64,000 bases of DNA, from positions 1 through 64,000 of the forward strand of contig SAQG01000021.1 of NCBI GenBank assembly GCA_004020315.1, in the 5' to 3' direction. Below the pieces are notes generated by a model, which saw nothing but the letters and a program-made list of their open reading frames with translations, did not search any database and was not told the DNA's origin. The translations under genes and the position numbers were made by a program. Each line of letters starts with the position of its first letter. Position 1 is the first letter of the stretch. This DNA is from Mesorhizobium sp. Lineage in GTDB: Bacteria > Pseudomonadota > Alphaproteobacteria > Rhizobiales > Rhizobiaceae. Positions 59,489 to 64,000 of this stretch are shown here, one piece after another.

Positions 59489-59789
59489 CAACACCACGAT
59501 GGATCAGGGAGGAGGAATCCATCGCTCGCCCATGCCAAGGGAAAGCATGCGGCACATCATAAATAGGAAAATGATCCTAGAACTCAAGCGCAACAAAGTC
59601 GACTTTTGAAATGTCTCTCAGCATGGCGCTGTCGCCCTTCTTGCCGGACCAAATTGCGTATTTCCATCATCCGTAGACTGTTGTGGTCGAATTCTGAGGC
59701 ATTTAGCGCCATCGGATAAATTGATCCGGCTCAATGCCAAAACCTTCCCGTACGCCAAGATGGGTATTTAGGGTTGAAGGAGCGATCGC
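59489..59789. other. Intergenic stretch before the second DUF2267 operon
   Basis: No gene seen. It contains the operator at 59721-59734. Confidence 0.5.
59721..59734 (+). promoter_or_regulatory. FNR/FixK-like box for the second DUF2267 operon
   Basis: TTGATCCGGCTCAA followed by TGC, as at 34381 and 49722. It predicts transcription near 59769, 21 nt before ATG 59790. Confidence 0.72.
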
Positions 59790-60218
59790 ATGACACACAC
59801 TTCAGTGACAAGTTTCGCCCACGCTGACGAACAGGCGCAGCAATGGGTCAACGAGTTGGCTCAAGATCTGGATTGGAGCGAACAACGCGCATACAGATTT
59901 CTGAAATCTGTTCTGCACACGTTGCGGGATTGGTTGTCGCCAAAGGAAATGGCCGACCTTTCAGCTCAGCTGCCTACACTCATCAGAGGCATGTATTTTG
60001 AGGGCTGGAGACCATCGGGCGAGCCCATGTTGGAAAGAAAAAAGCGCGACTTCGTCATTTGCGTTCGCAATAGCTTCGGGTACGAGCTTGACGTTGATAT
60101 CGACAAGGCGATCGAGGCGGTTTTCAAGCTGCTCGATCACCACGTATCGCACGGCGAGATCGTCCAGGTTCGGAACTCGATGAAGAAATCGCTCCGTCAG
60201 CTCTGGCCGATGGACTGA
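59790..60218 (+). CDS. DUF2267 protein, copy 2
   Basis: A 142-residue helical protein almost identical to 34451-34879. Same start (MTHTSVTSF), same GAAGGAG site, same upstream box. Here its partner phosphoribosyltransferase is intact and begins 3 nt after the stop, so this is the functional ancestor-like copy. Confidence 0.9.
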   Translation: MTHTSVTSFAHADEQAQQWVNELAQDLDWSEQRAYRFLKSVLHTLRDWLSPKEMADLSAQLPTLIRGMYFEGWRPSGEPMLERKKRDFVICVRNSFGYELDVDIDKAIEAVFKLLDHHVSHGEIVQVRNSMKKSLRQLWPMD

Positions 60219-60221
60219 CTG

Positions 60222-60917
60222 ATGTTCCGTGATCGTCAGGAGGCCGGACAAAAGCTTGGCGTCGAGTTGGAGAAACTCCGCTTGCGCCAGCCCATCATTC
60301 TCGCCCTGCCCCGGGGTGGTGTTCCGGTCGCCGCCGAAGTGGCCCAAGCCCTGAAAGCTCCGCTCGATTTGATCATCGTGCGCAAGGTAGGCGCACCGGG
60401 GAACCCTGAGCTGGCCGTCGCAGCGATCGTGGATGGCGACCCTCCGGACGTCGTGCTCAATCGTGAGATCATTGAAGCTTACTCGCTCGACGATGATGAA
60501 CTTCGTGTGTTGATCGCCAAAGAGCGGCCCGAGTTGCAACGTCGCCGGCTTGCCTATCGTGGGAATTGTCCGCCCTTATCTATTGCTGGAAAGACGGCAA
60601 TCATTGTCGACGACGGGGTGGCTACCGGTACGACAATGAAGGTAGCGATCCGTGCTCTCAAAAGGCGCTCGCCTCTGAAGCTGGTCGTAGCTATCCCTGT
60701 CGCGCCGCCTGACACATTGGCCGATCTGGCCAATGAGGCGGATTGCATCGTGTGCCTTAGTCAACCCGCACACTTCCAGGCCCTCGCTTACCACTACCGC
60801 AGCTTCCCCCAGCTTACCGATGAAGAAGTGAAGGACGCGCTAGCCGAAGCTGCGCAAAGACGTAGCGCGGTTCAACTACGGGTTGGACGCAACGCCGCCA
60901 AGCCTCGAGCGGTTTGA
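60222..60917 (+). CDS. Phosphoribosyltransferase-domain protein
   Basis: A 231-residue type I PRTase-fold protein. ILALPRGGVPVAAEVA near the N-terminus and the PRPP-binding loop IIVDDGVATGTTMKVAIRAL (~126-145) identify it. Such proteins salvage bases or nucleosides or act on phosphoribosyl compounds; the exact substrate is unknown. Coupled to the DUF2267 gene. The 34883 remnant is its decayed copy. Confidence 0.9.
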   Translation: MFRDRQEAGQKLGVELEKLRLRQPIILALPRGGVPVAAEVAQALKAPLDLIIVRKVGAPGNPELAVAAIVDGDPPDVVLNREIIEAYSLDDDELRVLIAKERPELQRRRLAYRGNCPPLSIAGKTAIIVDDGVATGTTMKVAIRALKRRSPLKLVVAIPVAPPDTLADLANEADCIVCLSQPAHFQALAYHYRSFPQLTDEEVKDALAEAAQRRSAVQLRVGRNAAKPRAV

Positions 60918-60962
60918 ACGGCTTCCTTTCAGCCTGCCGCCGCATCGGGTCGGCGGCACGGT

Positions 60963-60976
60963 TTGACGAACGTCAA
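60963..60976 (+). promoter_or_regulatory. FNR/FixK-like box for ABC export cassette 2
   Basis: TTGACGAACGTCAA, a fully symmetric 14-mer. It predicts transcription near 61011, 21 nt before ATG 61032. Confidence 0.75.
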
Positions 60977-61031
60977 GGTGCGTGCGAGCCAATGTCGTAC
61001 CAGTGGTCCGCTCAATGAGGCCAGGCCACGG

Positions 61032-61739
61032 ATGAACACCCCGATCTTTTCCGCCCGTGAGGTAACCAAGGTCTATGACGCCGGCGAAGTCGAGGTCTTC
61101 GCTTTGCGCGGCGTCGATCTCGACCTTTATGAGGGCGAGATCGCGGTGTTGCTGGGACCTTCAGGCAGCGGAAAATCCACTCTACTGAACATAATGGGCG
61201 GGCTCGACCAAGCGACGACCGGTGCCGTGCGCTTTCGTGGGGAGGAGCTGACCGCCTTTTCCGAACGGCAGTTCACCCGCTTCCGGCGCGTCCATGTCGG
61301 CTTCATCTTCCAGTTCTACAATCTGATCCCGAGCCTCACCGCCTGGGAAAATGTCGCCCTCGTCACCGAGATTTCGTCGAATCCGATGAAACCCGGAGAA
61401 GCGCTCGAGATGGTCGGTCTCAAGGACCGCATGACGCATTTCCCGGCTCAACTCTCTGGCGGTGAGCAACAGCGGGTCGCGATCGCACGGGCCATCGCCA
61501 AGCGACCGGAGGTGATGCTCTGCGACGAGCCCACCGGCGCGCTCGATTCGAAGACAGGCATTCTCGTCCTCGAAGCGCTGTCGCGGATCAACGAAGAGAT
61601 GAAGACAACCATGGCGATCATCACGCACAATGCCGGAATCCGGCAGATCGCGCACCGGGTCTTCACCTTCAAGGACGGCCGCATTGCTGACGTCGCCGTC
61701 AACGACCAGCGGGCACGGCCTGCTGAAGTAAGTTGGTAG
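61032..61739 (+). CDS. ABC transporter ATPase (LolD/MacB type), cassette 2
   Basis: A 235-residue ATPase with Walker A GPSGSGKST, FQFYNLIPSLTAWENV, signature LSGGEQQRVAIARA and VMLCDEPTGALDSKTG. Highly similar to the ATPase at 41489. It directly precedes a permease gene of the matching type. ATG 61032 is set by the position of the FNR box; upstream in-frame codons overlap the operator. Confidence 0.93.
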   Translation: MNTPIFSAREVTKVYDAGEVEVFALRGVDLDLYEGEIAVLLGPSGSGKSTLLNIMGGLDQATTGAVRFRGEELTAFSERQFTRFRRVHVGFIFQFYNLIPSLTAWENVALVTEISSNPMKPGEALEMVGLKDRMTHFPAQLSGGEQQRVAIARAIAKRPEVMLCDEPTGALDSKTGILVLEALSRINEEMKTTMAIITHNAGIRQIAHRVFTFKDGRIADVAVNDQRARPAEVSW

Positions 61740-61743
61740 CGTC

Positions 61744-64000
61744 GTGTCCGTTCTCGACCGCAAGCTTTTGCGCGACCTCTTGCGCATGTGGGCGCAAGCC
61801 CTTGCGATCGCGTTCGTCATGGCCTGCGGCGTCGCGACACTCGTCCTCGCTATTGGCGCCTATCGCTCGCTGGAGGAGACCCGTTCGGCATTCTATGACC
61901 GCTATCGCTTCGCCACCGTCTTTTCGGGGTTGACGCGAGCGCCCCTGTATCTTCGAGAGCGCATCGTTTCTTTTGCGGGCGTCAGCGGTGTCGAGTTGCG
62001 TATCGTCGAACCCGTCCTGCTGGATATTCCCGGCATGGCCGAGCCAGCAAGCGCGATCGCTGTGTCGATTCCAGATAGCGGTGAGCCGGCGGTCAACCGG
62101 CTGTACCTGCGAACGGGGCGGTCACCTGACCCGGCCCGGTCCGGCGAAGTTGCTGTGACGGAGCCTTTCGCAACCGCACACCGGATGACACCCGGTAGCA
62201 CATTTGATGCCATTCTGAACGGCCGTAAGCGGACACTTACCGTTACCGGCATCGTACTCTCGCCCGAATACATTTATGCACTGGGTCCCGGCGAGATGGT
62301 GCCGGACCAGCGACGGTTCGGTGTCTTCTTCATGCCTCGCACCGTTCTGGCTGGCATCTTCGACATGGACGGCGCGTTCAACGACGTTGCAATCCGCACT
62401 CAGCGCGACGCCGACATCCACGCAATCGAAGGCGCGCTGGATCTTGTTCTGAGACCATTTGGAGGGACCGGCGCACACGGACGCACAGATCAGATCTCGC
62501 ACGCGTTCCTGGACAACGAGCTCGTCCAGCTTCGAGCTATGGCCGCTGTCATTCCACCGATCTTCCTGTTTGTATCGGCCTTTCTCGTCAACATGATCCT
62601 GTCACGGCTAATCGTGCTTGAGCGGGAACAGATTGGACTGATGAAGGCCGTCGGCTACGGACCGGAGGCAATCACCTGGCATTATGTGAAGCTGACACTG
62701 GTGATTGCGCTGATCGGCATAGCCATCGGCGCTGGAGCAGGCAACTGGCTGGGTCACGGCCTCACGGCCCTCTATGCGCGGTTTTACTCCTTTCCCTTCC
62801 TGATCTTCAGGCAGAGCCTCGACCTCTACGCAATTGCAGCGGCCATAAGCGCGCTAGCAGCCCTTGCGGGGGCGACACGCGCGATATGGAGCGTCGTAGC
62901 GCTTTCCCCGGCGGTCGCCATGCGGCCACCAGCGCCGGTCCGATACCGTACTTTCTTTTCAGGTAGCGGTCGTCTTCTGACGGCTTTTTCGCAATTGACC
63001 ATCATGGCGCTCAGACACCTGATGCGCTGGCCTTTGCGCACGCTGCTCACGGCGTTGGGGACCTCCCTCGCCGTCGCACTCCTGGTGACGGCGCTGTTCT
63101 CCTTTGATTCCGTAGCGTTCATGGTGGACACGGTTTTCTTCCGTGCCGAGCGGCAGGATGTGACCTTGTCGTTTCGCCTCGCGCAATCGCCCCGCGCCCT
63201 TCAGTCGGTCGCCGCCATGCCGGGCGTGCTCCGTGCCGAGCCTTTCCGGGTAACGCCGGTGATTTTGCGCCATAATCATCGCGAGCGCCGGCTGGTCATC
63301 TCGAGTGTTCCCCAGGGCGCTGACCTTGCGCGTATACTCGACCTTGATCTTGATCCGGTGGAACCACCCATCGTCGGCCTGACGATATCCGAGAGGGTCG
63401 CTTCGCTGCTCGACATGCGTATTGGAGATGTGGCCGAGGTCGAGCTGCTTGAAAAGGCGCGCCGGGTGGTTCTAGTGCCTGTCACCAGCATCGTGCAGAG
63501 CTATGTCGGCCTTGCCGTCTATATGCAGGCCGATGCGCTCGACCGCCTGGTCGGCGACGGTCCTCGGATTTCCGGCGTCAGGGTAACAATCAATCCGTCG
63601 CGCCTCGCAGATCTGTATACGGTCGTCAAGCAAACGCCCGCTTTCGCCTCCGCAGCGCTGCAGAGCATATCGCGACAGCATTTCCGCGAGACGATCGAGG
63701 AGAACATCACGATCATGACGAGCGTCTATACCGCGCTTGCCGTGATCATAACCTTCGGCGTCGTCTATAATTCCGCGCGCATTCAGCTTTCCGAGCGTGC
63801 GCGCGAGCTCGCAAGCCTGCGTGTGCTGGGTTTTACCAAGGGCGAGGTTTCCAGCGTCCTGCTGTTCGAGCTTGGCTTTGTAGTCGTGCTGGCGCAGCCA
63901 CTCGGCTGGATCCTCGGCTATCTTTTTTCATGGTCGGTTGTGAAAGGCTTCGAAAGCGACCTCTTCCGTATTCCATTCATCATTAATCGAGCCACCTTTG
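61744..64000 (+). CDS. FtsX-like ABC permease, cassette 2 (partial)
   Basis: Starts at GTG 61744, four nt after the ATPase stop, and is still open at the window end (752 codons seen). N-terminal helix, large periplasmic part, membrane block with VLEREQIGLMKAVGYGPEAI, second periplasmic part and a final block with SARIQLSERARELASLRVLG. Layout and sequence match the permease at 42201-44564. An adaptor gene presumably follows outside the window. Confidence 0.9.
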   Translation, partial: MSVLDRKLLRDLLRMWAQALAIAFVMACGVATLVLAIGAYRSLEETRSAFYDRYRFATVFSGLTRAPLYLRERIVSFAGVSGVELRIVEPVLLDIPGMAEPASAIAVSIPDSGEPAVNRLYLRTGRSPDPARSGEVAVTEPFATAHRMTPGSTFDAILNGRKRTLTVTGIVLSPEYIYALGPGEMVPDQRRFGVFFMPRTVLAGIFDMDGAFNDVAIRTQRDADIHAIEGALDLVLRPFGGTGAHGRTDQISHAFLDNELVQLRAMAAVIPPIFLFVSAFLVNMILSRLIVLEREQIGLMKAVGYGPEAITWHYVKLTLVIALIGIAIGAGAGNWLGHGLTALYARFYSFPFLIFRQSLDLYAIAAAISALAALAGATRAIWSVVALSPAVAMRPPAPVRYRTFFSGSGRLLTAFSQLTIMALRHLMRWPLRTLLTALGTSLAVALLVTALFSFDSVAFMVDTVFFRAERQDVTLSFRLAQSPRALQSVAAMPGVLRAEPFRVTPVILRHNHRERRLVISSVPQGADLARILDLDLDPVEPPIVGLTISERVASLLDMRIGDVAEVELLEKARRVVLVPVTSIVQSYVGLAVYMQADALDRLVGDGPRISGVRVTINPSRLADLYTVVKQTPAFASAALQSISRQHFRETIEENITIMTSVYTALAVIITFGVVYNSARIQLSERARELASLRVLGFTKGEVSSVLLFELGFVVVLAQPLGWILGYLFSWSVVKGFESDLFRIPFIINRATF

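Overview
The window reads as a high-GC alphaproteobacterial chromosome or megaplasmid segment, most likely from the Hyphomicrobiales (Mesorhizobium/Rhizobium-like). This rests on protein style, on the combination of small BON, CBS, DUF2267 and universal-stress genes, and on many FNR/FixK-type operators. No rRNA, tRNA, CRISPR array, transposase or replication origin was found. Species assignment is inference.

The organising feature is regulatory. I count 27 copies of TTGA-N6-TCAA or close variants (mostly TTGAT-N4-ATCAA) between genes. Most lie so that an activator bound at the usual -41.5 position would start transcription about 13-45 nt before a plausible start codon. The window therefore looks like an island of a low-oxygen (FNR/FixK) regulon.

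Layout. 0.1-10.7 kb: universal stress protein, cytochrome c, kinase-like ATPase, a frameshifted acyl-CoA synthetase/acetyltransferase, a metal P-type ATPase with thioredoxin and an MgtC-type membrane protein, then a hypothetical protein with a quinone-reductase-like flavoprotein. 10.7-18.8 kb: alcohol dehydrogenase, a triple-BON protein, the complete arginine deiminase operon (arcD-arcA-arcB-arcC) and an ATP-grasp-like protein. 18.9-25.7 kb: a copper-handling cluster (Cys-rich secreted protein, Met-rich DUF305 protein, three membrane proteins, multicopper oxidase, Cu-type ATPase) ending in a truncated MFS gene. 26-34 kb: PEP synthase with CBS-BON protein, a solo GroEL with an XRE regulator, and a second universal stress protein. 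34.4-39 kb: DUF2267, a PPOX-fold protein and a two-gene membrane operon, embedded in a gene graveyard. 39-48.3 kb: glucoamylase-like and CBS-BON proteins, an ABC export cassette (ATPase, permease, adaptor), an alpha/beta hydrolase and a small orphan gene. 48.5-55.7 kb: host-attachment-like protein, triple-BON protein, PPOX-fold protein, a second-type FtsH, a kinase-like protein, PRPP synthetase, a frameshifted helix-hairpin-helix protein and DUF3775. 55.7-64 kb: Hsp20, an LTXXQ/Spy-like periplasmic protein, DUF2267 with phosphoribosyltransferase, and a second ABC export cassette cut by the window end.

Taken together the genes suggest a survival programme for oxygen limitation: ATP from arginine, PEP/pyruvate and nucleotide salvage, protein quality control (GroEL, FtsH, Hsp20, Spy-like), envelope BON proteins, CBS energy sensors and universal stress proteins. 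This resembles in content, not homology, the mycobacterial DosR dormancy regulon.

Decay is also conspicuous. Four genes are split by apparent one- or few-base indels, several others are fragments, and two segments of the window are partly duplicated elsewhere in it. Whether the indels are biological or sequencing errors cannot be decided from this text alone.
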